Shown here: one piece after another, positions 1 through 8,856 of the stretch
How positions within the stretch are numbered: the stretch's first letter is position 1
How the letters are laid out: each line of letters begins with the position of its first letter
DNA from: Massilioclostridium coli
GTDB lineage: Bacteria; Bacillota; Clostridia; Oscillospirales; Ruminococcaceae
DNA: 64,000 bases
Direction of reading: 5' to 3'
Assembly (NCBI RefSeq): GCF_900095865.1
Contig: NZ_FMIZ01000006.1
Location: forward strand, 620,001 to 684,000
Translations under genes and position numbers: made by a program
Notes under the pieces: model-generated
What the model was told of the DNA's origin: nothing
What the model saw: the letters and a program-made list of their open reading frames with translations, nothing else
Databases searched by the model: none

Positions 1-401
1 TTGTGGTAGATGACCCAGCTACGAAGCAGTTTATGGCACAATCCATTCCAGAAACCAACCCCGCTTATAAATGCCTTTCTACGGCACCATATGTAGTAGT
101 TTGTATCGCAGATCCTTCCAAAGTAGAAACTCCGCAGGGAAAACAATATTTTATGGCGGATGCCGCCACTTCCTTTTATGCCTTTTGGCTGGCATGCCAT
201 GATGCCGGTCTCGGTACGGTTGCCGCTGGCGAAATTATGGATGAGGACCCACTCAAACAAGCACTGGGAATACCAATGGAAAAACACATCTATTGTATTG
301 CCCCTGTCGGTGTTCCGCTTTACCAGCCAAAACAACGCCCAAGAGAAGAATTTAACCAAAAAGTTTCGTTTGGACGATATGGCGAACCTTTTCAGGATTA
401 A
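1..401 (+). CDS. nitroreductase family protein, 5' end cut by window
   Basis: The C-terminal ~132 residues of a nitroreductase-family (FMN-dependent NAD(P)H oxidoreductase) protein. The frame is already open at the first bases, so the true start lies left of the window. Visible family features are the APYVVVCIAD strand, the helix with FWLACHDAGLGT that in this family lines the FMN pocket, and the closing IAPVGVPLYQPKQRPR segment, the usual position of the GYP/GxP-type cofactor loop. Members reduce nitro compounds, quinones or flavins in the cytoplasm; the substrate cannot be told from this fragment. It ends at TAA and is followed within 40 bases by a strong hairpin terminator. Confidence 0.85.
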   Translation, partial: VVDDPATKQFMAQSIPETNPAYKCLSTAPYVVVCIADPSKVETPQGKQYFMADAATSFYAFWLACHDAGLGTVAAGEIMDEDPLKQALGIPMEKHIYCIAPVGVPLYQPKQRPREEFNQKVSFGRYGEPFQD

Positions 402-440
402 TGGTCGCCCCTTTTTTCAGATTACAATAGGATAAGGAAA

Positions 441-467
441 AACAGGCGCTGGTGCGCCTGTTTTCTG
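441..467. terminator. bidirectional intrinsic terminator
   Basis: A perfect 9-bp stem (AACAGGCGC with GCGCCTGTT, 441-462) with a short loop, followed by TTCTGTTTT. It sits between two convergent genes, the nitroreductase (+) and the small membrane protein (-), and can serve both. Confidence 0.8.
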
Positions 468-469
468 TT

Positions 470-718
470 TTAAGCACCTTTGGTAAAATGAAATACAATG
501 ATAATAATTTCAATTACTGCTGCCACAAGAAAAATAAGCCCCGTATTCCGGTACATCTTTGCTTCTTCTTCTGGCTTGCTGTCACGGTGGTATTTCTCAT
601 TCTGTTTCCGATACATCCTTAATAGCCATGCTGGTTTTCCAATTAAGACATACAAACCAAAGATGAAACAACCAATGAAAAGAACAATATCAATCCGAAT
701 ATCAAAAAACCAATCCAT
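470..718 (-). CDS. small two-helix membrane protein, unknown function
   Basis: 82 residues, ATG start preceded by AGGAG at good spacing. Two hydrophobic helices are visible (about residues 8-27 and 61-78) separated by a charged loop rich in Lys, Arg and Glu (RMYRKQNEKYHRDSKPEEE). This resembles small DUF3784-like membrane proteins of Firmicutes in size and layout, but I do not recognise a diagnostic motif, so no function is given. It stands alone, with a shared terminator at its 3' end and the tRNA-Pro gene upstream on the same strand. Confidence 0.65.
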   Translation of the reverse strand: MDWFFDIRIDIVLFIGCFIFGLYVLIGKPAWLLRMYRKQNEKYHRDSKPEEEAKMYRNTGLIFLVAAVIEIIIIVFHFTKGA

Positions 719-761
719 TTTTTAAGCTCCTTTACGGTAATCGTCCACTATTTTGCAATAC

Positions 762-792
762 AAAAAGAGGCTCTTCACCCATTGTGAAGAGC
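762..792 (-). terminator. terminator of the tRNA-Pro transcript
   Basis: A perfect 9-bp stem (GCTCTTCAC 770-778 with GTGAAGAGC 784-792) and a T-run on the minus strand, immediately 3' of the tRNA-Pro gene. Confidence 0.8.
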
Positions 793-800
793 ACTCGTCA

Positions 801-877
801 TGGTCTGAGTGACGGGACTTGAACCCACGGCCTCCACCACCCCAAGGTGGCGCGCTACCAAGCTGCGCTACACCCAG
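801..877 (-). tRNA. tRNA-Pro (anticodon GGG)
   Basis: Read on the minus strand, a 77-nt cloverleaf: acceptor CTGGGTG pairs with CACTCAG (one G-T), the D arm has AGCGCAGCTTGGTAGCGC, the anticodon stem CCACC/GGTGG encloses a TTGGGGT loop giving anticodon GGG, and the T loop has GGTTCAAGTCC. The 3' CCA is encoded. GGG reads CCC/CCU proline codons. A promoter lies directly upstream and a terminator directly downstream, so it is a single-gene transcription unit. Confidence 0.95.
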
Positions 878-889
878 ATATTAAGTTTT

Positions 890-919
890 ATTATAGCATA
901 GGGATTCTGGCAAAGTCAA
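890..919 (-). promoter_or_regulatory. promoter of tRNA-Pro
   Basis: On the minus strand, -35 TTGACT (914-919) and -10 TATAAT (890-895) are separated by 18 bases, 13 bases upstream of the mature tRNA 5' end. A strong housekeeping-type promoter. Confidence 0.8.
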
Positions 920-1101
920 GGGGATTTTGTTACGCTTTTTCGGCGATGATAGCTGTTGCGATAATGTATAATAGTTGGAAAGAAAAAGATATTTTTTGTT
1001 GTAAAATAAAGTTCTGTTCCATTTGTTATCAGGTGACACTGCCATGACCGCAGTTTATAGAGTATAAGTATTGAACAAAAACAGAATTTTTATAAAAACC
1101 A

Positions 1102-1129
1102 TTGGGTTTTTCCAGAAATATGGTATAAT
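1102..1129 (+). promoter_or_regulatory. probable metG promoter
   Basis: TTGGGT (1102-1107), 16 bases, then TATAAT (1124-1129), about 85 bases before the metG start. I looked for a T-box leader (AGGGTGG core, specifier stem) between here and metG and saw none. The rest of 920-1213 shows no gene. Confidence 0.6.
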
Positions 1130-1213
1130 AATTTTAATATATCTTTTTTATCCCCTGAGGATCATAGCCTTGGGAATATCATACGCCCCATTCGGCGGAA
1201 GGAGTTTTAGAAT

Positions 1214-3160
1214 ATGAAAGAAAAATACTATCTGACAACGGCAATTGCCTACGCTTCTAGAAAGCCTCATATAGGCAACACATATGAAATTGTATTGGCG
1301 GATGCAATCGCCCGCTTTAAACGCATGCAAGGATATGATGTGCATTTTTGTACCGGTACTGATGAGCATGGTCAAAAAGTAGAGGAGTTAGCGAAATCCG
1401 CTGGTATCTCTCCACAGCAATATGTAGACCAGGTTTCCGGGGAAATCAAACAGATCTGGGATTTGATGGGTTCCAGTTATGATACTTTTATCCGTACCAC
1501 CGACCCTTATCACGAAAAAGTAGTGCAAAAAATCTTTAAAAAATTATACGATAAGGGGGATATTTACAAAAGTGAATATGAAGGGATGTACTGCACCCCT
1601 TGTGAATCCTTTTGGACCCCAACCCAGCTGGTGGATGGAAAATGTCCTGACTGTGGCAGGGAAGTGGTTCCAACCAAAGAAGAAGCTTATTTCTTCCGTA
1701 TGAGCAAATATCAGGATCGCTTAATGCAGTATATTCAGGACCACCCTGAATTTATTCAACCAAAATCCCGTGAAAATGAGATGGTCAACAACTTCTTAAA
1801 ACCAGGGCTGCAAGACCTCTGTGTTTCCAGAACTTCCTTCAAATGGGGTATCCCTGTGGATTTTGATCCAAAACACGTGGTTTATGTATGGCTTGACGCT
1901 CTAACCAACTATATTACCGCCTTAGGATATGACCCAGATGGCAGCAGTGAAACTTTCAAGAAATACTGGCCAGCCGATGTCCATATTATTGGAAAGGATA
2001 TTCTCCGGTTCCATACCATTTACTGGCCAATCATGTTAATGGCGTTAGACCTCCCACTGCCAAAACAGATTTTTGGCCACCCATGGCTGTTATCTGGTCA
2101 GGACAAAATGAGTAAATCTATCGGCAATGTTATTTATGCCGATGACCTTTCCCGCCAGTTCTCTATGGAAGCAGTCCGTTTTTACCTCTTAAGTGAAATG
2201 CCTTACGCCCAGGATGGTAGCATTACCTACGAAAATGTCATTACAAGATATAACTCTGAATTGGCAAACACATTGGGCAATCTGGTAAACCGTACTGTCA
2301 CCATGGTAAACAAATATTTTGAAGGAAGCGTTTGTGAGCCTACCGCTAAAGAACCATTGGATGAGGAACTAGTTTCCGCTGCCAAAACAGCAAAAGAAAA
2401 GTTTATTTCCTGTATGGAAGCGTTCAAAACCTCCGACGCCATTGACGCCATTATGACTTTTGCCCGCCGTTGCAACAAATATATTGATGAAACCACTCCT
2501 TGGTCTTTGGCAAAAGAAGAATCCTCTATGCCTCGCTTGGGTACGGTATTGTACAATCTGTTAGAGGGTATTCGTTGGATTGCGGTAATGCTATCCCCAT
2601 TCATGCCGGATACTTCTAAAGAAATACTTGCCCAGATCAACAGCAGCTTAGATAGTTTGGATTCCCTAGAGGGATTCAACGGCATTCAAGTTGGTTCCAA
2701 AGTAGGTCAACCAAAAGCACTGTTTGCCCGTATTGACGAAGCAAAAAAACTGGCGGAAATCCAAGCGGAAATCGAAGCCGCTAAACCAAAAAAAGAAGCT
2801 CCGAAAAAACAGGAGAAAAAAGAAACAGTTCCAGGCGTCATTACAATTGATGATTTCGCAAAGGTACAGTTGTGCGTCGCACAAATTAAGGAATGCGTAA
2901 AAGTAGAAAAATCCGATAAATTATTAAAACTGCAATTGGACGATGGAGCAGCAGGACGCCAAGTTGTTTCTGGTATTGCCACTTGGTACAAACCGGAAGA
3001 CTTAATTGGCAAAAAAGTAATTATTGTTTCCAATTTAAAGCCAGCAAAACTGCGTGGTGTGGAGAGCCAGGGGATGATCCTTGCAGCAGATTGTTCCGAA
3101 AAAGAAGTAAAAGTACTGTTTGTGGATGAATCCATCCCATGCGGCGCAAAAATTAGATAA
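1214..3160 (+). CDS. metG: methionyl-tRNA synthetase
   Basis: Cytoplasmic class I aminoacyl-tRNA synthetase that charges tRNA-Met. 648 residues, normal for the bacterial form carrying a C-terminal tRNA-binding domain. Visible features: the HIGH signature as PHIGN (about residue 18), a four-cysteine zinc knuckle (CTPC ... CPDC, about 127-147), the KMSKS loop as DKMSKS (about 298), an anticodon-binding helical domain, a Lys/Ala/Glu-rich linker around 520-540, and a C-terminal EMAP/Trbp111-type domain from about residue 545 that also dimerises the enzyme. The start ATG follows GGAAGGAG. It appears monocistronic, with its own promoter and a hairpin terminator. Confidence 0.97.
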   Translation: MKEKYYLTTAIAYASRKPHIGNTYEIVLADAIARFKRMQGYDVHFCTGTDEHGQKVEELAKSAGISPQQYVDQVSGEIKQIWDLMGSSYDTFIRTTDPYHEKVVQKIFKKLYDKGDIYKSEYEGMYCTPCESFWTPTQLVDGKCPDCGREVVPTKEEAYFFRMSKYQDRLMQYIQDHPEFIQPKSRENEMVNNFLKPGLQDLCVSRTSFKWGIPVDFDPKHVVYVWLDALTNYITALGYDPDGSSETFKKYWPADVHIIGKDILRFHTIYWPIMLMALDLPLPKQIFGHPWLLSGQDKMSKSIGNVIYADDLSRQFSMEAVRFYLLSEMPYAQDGSITYENVITRYNSELANTLGNLVNRTVTMVNKYFEGSVCEPTAKEPLDEELVSAAKTAKEKFISCMEAFKTSDAIDAIMTFARRCNKYIDETTPWSLAKEESSMPRLGTVLYNLLEGIRWIAVMLSPFMPDTSKEILAQINSSLDSLDSLEGFNGIQVGSKVGQPKALFARIDEAKKLAEIQAEIEAAKPKKEAPKKQEKKETVPGVITIDDFAKVQLCVAQIKECVKVEKSDKLLKLQLDDGAAGRQVVSGIATWYKPEDLIGKKVIIVSNLKPAKLRGVESQGMILAADCSEKEVKVLFVDESIPCGAKIR

Positions 3161-3177
3161 AATAAAAAGGGTTAGCC

Positions 3178-3219
3178 CACGGGACACTCTCCAGGAAGGG
3201 TGCCCCGTGAAACTTTTAT
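3178..3219 (+). terminator. metG terminator
   Basis: An imperfect long hairpin, CACGGGACACTCT against GGGTGCCCCGTG, followed by AAACTTTTATT, 18 bases after the metG stop. Confidence 0.7.
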
Positions 3220-3298
3220 TCTAGATATATACTTAAGGATGGACAATAATTTACTTTGGGAAAGGGTATGATATCATACCGAAATATGAGGTGTAGTG

Positions 3299-3799
3299 AT
3301 GACAACAATCCAAAAGGACAAATACATCTTTTCCGTTGATATTGAAAAAACAAAAGAATATTATAAAACCCTTCCTCTTTGTGATTGCCCTTATTGTCGT
3401 AATTACTATAGACAAATAAAAGATAAATTACCGAAACTGGATGCTTTTTTAAAGGAATTCGGTGTGAATATCTCAAAGCCAGATGAAATATTCAGTATCG
3501 AAATGGATAACTACATTGATTATATCAACGTATACTATACCGTTTGCGGAAACATCAAATCTATGGGAAAACATGAAATCAATCTATATGATCATTCATT
3601 GTTAAATATAGCGATCACTGATGATTTTTCCCCACCAAATGAGCAAACTGAAGCGTACTTCGTTATTTCGGTGATGGGGATTAAACTACCATGGGTGTTA
3701 GAGGAACCTTTCCCAACAACAGATGACCCTTTTCCAACAACAAAAGAAAAAATTTCAGAAAAACTCAAAAACTATTTCAAAAAATTGTTCAACAAATAA
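3299..3799 (+). CDS. conserved hypothetical protein with CPYC motif
   Basis: 166 residues from the ATG at 3299; a GTG one codon earlier is also open, but GAGGTG sits at the right distance for the ATG. Near the N terminus is CDCPYCRNY (about residues 28-36), a paired-cysteine motif that could bind metal or form a disulfide. A mixed alpha/beta body follows, ending in LPWVLEEPFP and a Lys-rich tail. No signal peptide or membrane segment, so probably cytoplasmic. I have the impression of a widespread Clostridia family of unknown function but cannot name it. It stands alone between metG and tatD. Confidence 0.75.
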   Translation: MTTIQKDKYIFSVDIEKTKEYYKTLPLCDCPYCRNYYRQIKDKLPKLDAFLKEFGVNISKPDEIFSIEMDNYIDYINVYYTVCGNIKSMGKHEINLYDHSLLNIAITDDFSPPNEQTEAYFVISVMGIKLPWVLEEPFPTTDDPFPTTKEKISEKLKNYFKKLFNK

Positions 3800-3941
3800 T
3801 GGGTAATGACGAAAATTTCATATATGTCCACAAATACAACCCGAAAAAAGGTTCTTTTTGTTCACAACCTCTATAGAAATATCTTCTTTATGAAGTGTCT
3901 TCCGCAGGCTGGTCCTTTTATTCTCGTAAGAAGGTGATAAG

Positions 3942-4718
3942 ATGCAATTAACTGGTATTTTTGATTCCCATGCCCATTATGATGACCCAAAATTCGAGGA
4001 AGACCGGGAGGATTTGATTTCGTCCCTTTCCTCCAATGGTATCCGGGCAGTACTTAATGCTTCCAGCGATATGGAAACTTCCCGCAATAGTTTTCAGCTA
4101 GCACACCGATACCCTTTTTTCTGGTGCGCTGTTGGGGTGCATCCCCACGAAGCGGAAGGGGTTGCGGAAAACTATCTGGAAGAATTAACGCAAATGTCCC
4201 AGGATGACAGGGTAGTTGCCATAGGGGAAATCGGATTGGATTATCATTATGACCTCAGTCCAAGGGATATCCAGAAAAACGTGTTCCGTCAACAGATGGA
4301 ATTGGCAAAACAGTTACATCTTCCAGTGGTAATCCATTCCAGGGAAGCAACCCAGGATACTCTGGAAGTTTTAAACGAGTTCCCCGAAGTAACCGGTGTT
4401 GTTCATTGTTTTAGCGGCAGTGCGGAAACCGCGAAACAACTGCTAAATATGGGGTACTACATTGGATTTACCGGAGTGATTACCTTTAAAAATGCCAAAA
4501 AAACTGTTTCCGCGGCGGAAGTAGTCCCATTGGACCGGATGTTGATTGAAACCGACTGCCCCTATATGGCGCCTGTTCCATGCAGAGGAAAGCGCTGCGA
4601 TTCCACTATGCTGCCTTACACAGTGGAAAAACTGGCGGAAGTCAAACAGGTTTCCCCGCAGGAATTGGTTGACCACGCCAGAGAAAACACCTGCCGGCTA
4701 TTTGGTATTTCGTTATAG
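3942..4718 (+). CDS. tatD: TatD family metal-dependent deoxyribonuclease
   Basis: 258 residues, a complete TIM-barrel hydrolase of the TatD (YcfH/YabD) family, which act as divalent-metal 3'-5' nucleases in DNA quality control. Metal ligands are visible: HAH in the first strand (residues 9-11), Glu in IGEIGLDYHY (about 93-102), His in VVIHSRE, HCFSG, and Asp in ETDCPY (about 203). The start ATG has AAGAAGGTGAT upstream. In many Firmicutes this gene follows metG near the origin; here only the CPYC hypothetical lies between them. Confidence 0.93.
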   Translation: MQLTGIFDSHAHYDDPKFEEDREDLISSLSSNGIRAVLNASSDMETSRNSFQLAHRYPFFWCAVGVHPHEAEGVAENYLEELTQMSQDDRVVAIGEIGLDYHYDLSPRDIQKNVFRQQMELAKQLHLPVVIHSREATQDTLEVLNEFPEVTGVVHCFSGSAETAKQLLNMGYYIGFTGVITFKNAKKTVSAAEVVPLDRMLIETDCPYMAPVPCRGKRCDSTMLPYTVEKLAEVKQVSPQELVDHARENTCRLFGISL

Positions 4719-4928
4719 CAGAAAAACCACCCGCAAAGGATAACTGCCAATAAGCTGGTGTTGTACGTACACTTTAGAAGTAGTTACTTTCAGCTTACTT
4801 TCTACTAAATTTTTAGGAACAACTTTATTGTATATAAATAGATAAGCTACCACTTAACTACTAATTAGCCTGTTGTGGAAATTTTTTCAATCAGTAATGG
4901 AACCGGGTGTTTCAAGCTAGAACGTACA

Positions 4929-4966
4929 AAAAGAGGATTCCTTAACTTATTGAGGAATCCTCTTTT
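4929..4966. terminator. bidirectional intrinsic terminator
   Basis: A 14-bp stem (4929-4942 with 4953-4966) flanked by A-run and T-run, between convergent tatD and the first lipoprotein gene. The rest of 4719-5022 holds no gene that I can see. Confidence 0.85.
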
Positions 4967-5022
4967 CTCGTTTATTATGCCAAATACAGTGATCATTTCC
5001 ACCCAAATTATAGCACATAGAT

Positions 5023-6207
5023 TTAGCACTGATGGGTAATCATATCCCCAATGACAAGATATGCTCCCGTAGTCGCGTCCACAAAATACCGGACATGCTG
5101 CCCACTTTGGAATTTATCCAGGCTCTCCAAACTGATCTCATCCGACGTTAATGTAAATGTATCCACTACCCAAACCGGCTGTAAAATAACTTCTGTCGCA
5201 TTCGGGGTATCCACCATTGGAAAATAACAAAGTTCTACACGGTTTACCAGGGATTTTTGGTTTTTAAATGCTTTCGCCAGTCGTTGCGATACACTATCCA
5301 GCAATTCCTGTAATGAAATGACAGGCACATTCTCCTCTTTTAAGCGAGTATCATAAAACGCGAAGGATTGCCATCCCCGTACTCCATCCTTCGTAACAAC
5401 CGCCGCTACCGTACTTCCATAACCATAAATCGAATCTGTCATTTCGGACCGGCAATGAAAGTCCGAAAAAATGGGGACGCCATCCACCAAAACAGGATAT
5501 TGGATAAAATATCCTTCCTCTATTTTCTTTCCATAAGAAAGGTCAATTTTTGTTGCCCGTACCATATTTTCATAGGTTAAGGGATATACTTTTGGATTGA
5601 GGTCCACTGTTAGTCCCAATTGGTTAATGATATTGTTTACCTGCTCTACCGCATCCTGCCGTGATAAAGACTGCAAATCTCCCTCTGAAGCATAACTGGA
5701 CAATGGGGGATAGTAGACGCCATTTGCTTGCATTAAAAAATCATAAGCTCCAGTACATCCATCTTTATCACTGGCATGGTAAGAAGAATTCTCCCTGCTT
5801 ACCGTAAATATCATGGTATCGTTTTTTACAACATACTGCTGGTCCGTATCAGGTAAATCTACCATTTCATCTTCCGGAGGGATACGTACTGTTACATCCT
5901 GCTGCCTTCCTGGATAAAAGGTATCAATCCATAACTGGTGGTCCGGCAGCTTCATGGTTGCATAATAGGTATTAAACTGTTGTGGGGATGGCACCTCAAT
6001 TTCCACATCCCAAAAAGTATGGTCATCATACTGTTTCCGGATATAATTGGGGTAATTGGAAAATTCTTCTGGATTTGTGTTGGATAAATCTACATCTGCA
6101 TTTACTTCCAGGTAACTAAAATCCTGTGCCTGTTCTTTAGTATTGGGACATCCTGTAAAGGTCAAACAAGCCGTCAGAACGATACAAATTATCCAAAATT
6201 TCCTCAT
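5023..6207 (-). CDS. lipoprotein, paralogue 1 of 3 in this locus
   Basis: 394 residues. A lipoprotein signal ends in the lipobox TFTGC, making Cys19-20 the likely lipidated residue anchored outside the membrane. The mature N terminus carries DLSNTNPEEFSNYPNYIRKQ and then EVPSPQQFNTYYATMKLPD. Closely similar blocks recur in the lipoproteins at 8857 and 10047, and all three share PVWV/PAWV and YFVDATTG near the C terminus. I recall DUF6034-type Clostridia lipoproteins with this look, but the label is tentative. Function unknown. It has its own promoter (6283-6311) and is separated from the ABC operon by a terminator, so it is a distinct transcript of the same locus. Confidence 0.85.
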   Translation of the reverse strand: MRKFWIICIVLTACLTFTGCPNTKEQAQDFSYLEVNADVDLSNTNPEEFSNYPNYIRKQYDDHTFWDVEIEVPSPQQFNTYYATMKLPDHQLWIDTFYPGRQQDVTVRIPPEDEMVDLPDTDQQYVVKNDTMIFTVSRENSSYHASDKDGCTGAYDFLMQANGVYYPPLSSYASEGDLQSLSRQDAVEQVNNIINQLGLTVDLNPKVYPLTYENMVRATKIDLSYGKKIEEGYFIQYPVLVDGVPIFSDFHCRSEMTDSIYGYGSTVAAVVTKDGVRGWQSFAFYDTRLKEENVPVISLQELLDSVSQRLAKAFKNQKSLVNRVELCYFPMVDTPNATEVILQPVWVVDTFTLTSDEISLESLDKFQSGQHVRYFVDATTGAYLVIGDMITHQC

Positions 6208-6282
6208 AATACCACTTCCTTTACTCCATGGAACTGTTATTTTAGCGAGTAATCAAAGTATTCACATCTATGTTCTACTTTT

Positions 6283-6311
6283 AGTATACAACGCAGGGTA
6301 GATGTTTTCAA
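6283..6311 (-). promoter_or_regulatory. promoter of lipoprotein 1
   Basis: Minus strand: -35 TTGAAA (6306-6311), 17 bases, -10 TATACT (6283-6288). The same hexamers and spacing occur upstream of the exported protein at 11690. Confidence 0.7.
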
Positions 6312-6400
6312 TCTATATTGTGGTTTTTTGTCGATTTTTATCACAATCAATCTCAAATCTAATGTTTAGTTTCATCTATCAATTGGTAATTTTACCAAAG

Positions 6401-6438
6401 AAATAGCCCTACCTTTTATATAAAAAGTAGAGCTATTT
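6401..6438 (-). terminator. terminator of the ABC/lipoprotein operon
   Basis: Stem AAATAGCCCTAC with GTAGAGCTATTT (one mismatch) and a minus-strand TTTCTTT tail, 20 bases after the ATPase stop codon. 6208-6400 otherwise contains only the promoter listed above. Confidence 0.7.
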
Positions 6439-6458
6439 CTTATTGGAAGAAAAACAAA

Positions 6459-7148
6459 TTATTCGCCTGATGGTTCCACAGTAACAGCTTGTTCCTTTTC
6501 TTTGATGATTTCGGAAATAATTTTTCCATGATCCATTTCATGCACTGTATCGCATAAAATCTCAATGTCCTCTTTGCCGTGGCTGGCAATCAAAATGGTT
6601 TTTCCTTCTTCCCGAAGGTTCAACAATAATTTACGGATTTCATCCACACCATGGTTATCCAAGCCATTCATCGGTTCATCTAGCAACAAAATCTCCGGGT
6701 CTTCCATCAAAGCTTGGGCAATCCCCAAGCGCTGACGCATCCCCAAAGAGAATTTTCCTACTTTTTTCTTGCTATCGGGATCCAATCCGACTCGTTTGAT
6801 TGCCGCTAAAATTTCTTCTTTTCCAATTTTATTTTTGATCATTGCCAAAAATTTTAGATTATGGTAAGCGTCATAATTAGGCAAAAATCCAGGCGCTTCT
6901 ATGATAATACCGATGTCATCCGGAACATCTATATCTTTTGCGATCCGTTTTCCATTGATGGTAATTTCTCCGCTGGTGGGTATTACAAAACCACACATAC
7001 ACTTTAGCAGCATGGTTTTTCCAGATCCATTCCTACCAATCAATCCATGAATCTTTCCACGCTCAAAATTCAAGGAGATATCGTTTAATACAGTTGCTGT
7101 TTTAAATGATTTTACTAGATGTTTGACTTGTATCGCATAATCTGCCAT
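6459..7148 (-). CDS. ABC transporter ATP-binding protein
   Basis: 229 residues, a single nucleotide-binding domain with Walker A GRNGSGKT, signature FSLGMRQRLGIAQA, Walker B ILLLDEP and a switch His (ASHGK). It energises the transporter formed with the two membrane proteins encoded just upstream (7167 and 8026). The ATG at 7148 is chosen because AGGAG lies 8 bases ahead; an in-frame GTG three codons upstream overlaps that ribosome binding site. It is the last gene of the operon, 18 bases after the permease and before a terminator. The sequence is of the bacitracin/lantibiotic-type (CcmA/BcrA-like) subfamily by eye. Confidence 0.9.
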   Translation of the reverse strand: MADYAIQVKHLVKSFKTATVLNDISLNFERGKIHGLIGRNGSGKTMLLKCMCGFVIPTSGEITINGKRIAKDIDVPDDIGIIIEAPGFLPNYDAYHNLKFLAMIKNKIGKEEILAAIKRVGLDPDSKKKVGKFSLGMRQRLGIAQALMEDPEILLLDEPMNGLDNHGVDEIRKLLLNLREEGKTILIASHGKEDIEILCDTVHEMDHGKIISEIIKEKEQAVTVEPSGE

Positions 7149-7166
7149 AATAGACACTCCTCTCTT

Positions 7167-8039
7167 TTATACAGGTGGTAAAACTTCAATGGTTTGTTTG
7201 CGGTTTGCCCAAATACAGCCTACTATCAAAATTACAGTTAGTATAATATACATTATCATCACATAAGGAAAAGTTGGCTGTGTGGTGCCGTAATCAATCT
7301 CAATCAGGTTTAAATGGCTCCAGGTGACCGGTGAAAAATGGTATAGAAAATAAGTAAGATCTAATGTGATAAAAGTTTGGGATAAAAAAGAGTCAAAAAC
7401 CAAAAACGCACTTGCAATTCCCATGCCAACAATACGAGTGTTTGTCAAAGAATTAAAAAAATAAATTAATAATCCAACAAACATTCCACTAAACCATAAG
7501 AACAAAAAGGTAAACCACATTGCTTGTAACGGAGTAAAATAATTAATAATTTTGGTTGATACAAAAATATTAAGTGGAATATCCGAATGAAAAGTTAAAT
7601 TGCCTAAACTAGTAAAAAGTTTTCCCCATCCTGTCGTGAATTCCATATGACCAATATGTAAAATAATACTGGAAAAAATAATAAATAGCATATAAATCGC
7701 CGTTGTCAAGGCAACATATATAATCTGGCCTACACTCCATGCGGTACGGCCTGTGCGGATAATGGAATAGGGTTGATTGGCATCAATAAACGGCGCGTTA
7801 CAAAAGATAAAAACCAATGGTAAAAACAAAACAATACTGGACCATTGAGCAGTGAATAAAAATGGAAACAGCCATGGGGACATTTTTAAACCTAAAGAAC
7901 TACATACTGTCCCTAAGGAACCGGAAAAATAATTTACTTCAATCAATATTAAAATTGCTGCCAGTATAATACGGTAGTCATGCCGCCATTTTCGGAAGTT
8001 TTGGCAACATACAAACCAGGAATTTTTAAGTAATCTCAT
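7167..8039 (-). CDS. ABC-2 type membrane protein
   Basis: 290 residues with about six hydrophobic segments, an N-terminal charged stretch (CCQNFRKWRHDYR) and no catalytic motif, fitting an ABC-2 type permease subunit. Start ATG 8039 follows AAGGAGG with a 7-base spacer; the upstream TTG at 8045 would overlap that site. It overlaps the preceding membrane-protein gene by 14 bases, indicating translational coupling. Together the two likely form a heterodimeric channel driven by the ATPase at 6459. Substrate unknown. Confidence 0.82.
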   Translation of the reverse strand: MRLLKNSWFVCCQNFRKWRHDYRIILAAILILIEVNYFSGSLGTVCSSLGLKMSPWLFPFLFTAQWSSIVLFLPLVFIFCNAPFIDANQPYSIIRTGRTAWSVGQIIYVALTTAIYMLFIIFSSIILHIGHMEFTTGWGKLFTSLGNLTFHSDIPLNIFVSTKIINYFTPLQAMWFTFLFLWFSGMFVGLLIYFFNSLTNTRIVGMGIASAFLVFDSFLSQTFITLDLTYFLYHFSPVTWSHLNLIEIDYGTTQPTFPYVMIMYIILTVILIVGCIWANRKQTIEVLPPV

Positions 8040-8826
8040 TGCCAATCCTCCTTTTTACAACCCTGCTGAATATCAAGCTAAATATCAAAACGATAACAGC
8101 ATATACCCCAACGATATAGGCTAGATTTAAAATTGGATTTTCTTGTTTGAAAACGTCTTCTAATGTATTTATAGAGTAAAAATTTAAATAAACAGGAAAG
8201 CTTCTTGAGATAGTGGTTACAATATAACAGCAAATAAAAGGGGATAGCAATGCAATAAAACGGTTCGGTAATAAGGCAGAAATGCTAAGCCCTACCATTC
8301 CCCAAGCAGCTGTTTCCAATGATATAACAAATATATGGTATAAAATATAAAGCCATGGTGAAACCATAAATAATTTTCGGGTAATAGGGAAGTTGGTCAC
8401 ATTCAATTCATTTTCCATGTTAGCAACAGGAAAAAGAAATAACAATATTATTACGAACAATAACAATCCCAGAAATACAGTGAGGAATGTTACGGTAAAG
8501 CAGCTAAAAATACGTCCTCTAATATATGCCTTTGTTCCGCTTCGGGAACTGTGGCAACGAATATACTGACAGTTCCAGTCACTGCAAAAACTGGATACCG
8601 CAGGAAAGGATGCGAAAACCGACAATAGTATAACGTCCATTGATGTCATAAACAGCATAAATAACACATTTACTACTGTTGATGTCCCCATACTGCCTTC
8701 AAATATAATATAATAAGAGCTACTAAACAGACAAACAGCAGTAACACATAAGATACTAAATACAAACCGTTTATTCCATAGAAAACGGCAACAGTCTGAT
8801 TTCCAGCTGGAAAAAATTCTTCTCAA
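8026..8826 (-). CDS. ABC-2 type membrane protein, second subunit
   Basis: 266 residues, about six membrane helices and a similar opening (WKSDCCRFLWNKR) to the downstream permease, suggesting a related partner subunit. The start is TTG at 8826, with GGGGGGA upstream; no in-frame ATG is better placed. It lies 30 bases downstream of the lipoprotein gene at 8857 in the same operon. Confidence 0.8.
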   Translation of the reverse strand: MRRIFSSWKSDCCRFLWNKRFVFSILCVTAVCLFSSSYYIIFEGSMGTSTVVNVLFMLFMTSMDVILLSVFASFPAVSSFCSDWNCQYIRCHSSRSGTKAYIRGRIFSCFTVTFLTVFLGLLLFVIILLFLFPVANMENELNVTNFPITRKLFMVSPWLYILYHIFVISLETAAWGMVGLSISALLPNRFIALLSPFICCYIVTTISRSFPVYLNFYSINTLEDVFKQENPILNLAYIVGVYAVIVLIFSLIFSRVVKRRIGNEIT

Positions 8827-8856
8827 AATAATCCCCCCTTTTCAATAAAAGCTATA

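Noticed and set aside
847-1047. Open frame beginning in the tRNA-Pro gene
   Set aside because: Overlaps the tRNA and its promoter and has no ribosome binding site.
1130-1213. Possible T-box leader for metG
   Set aside because: No T-box core sequence, specifier loop or terminator; the leader is too short.
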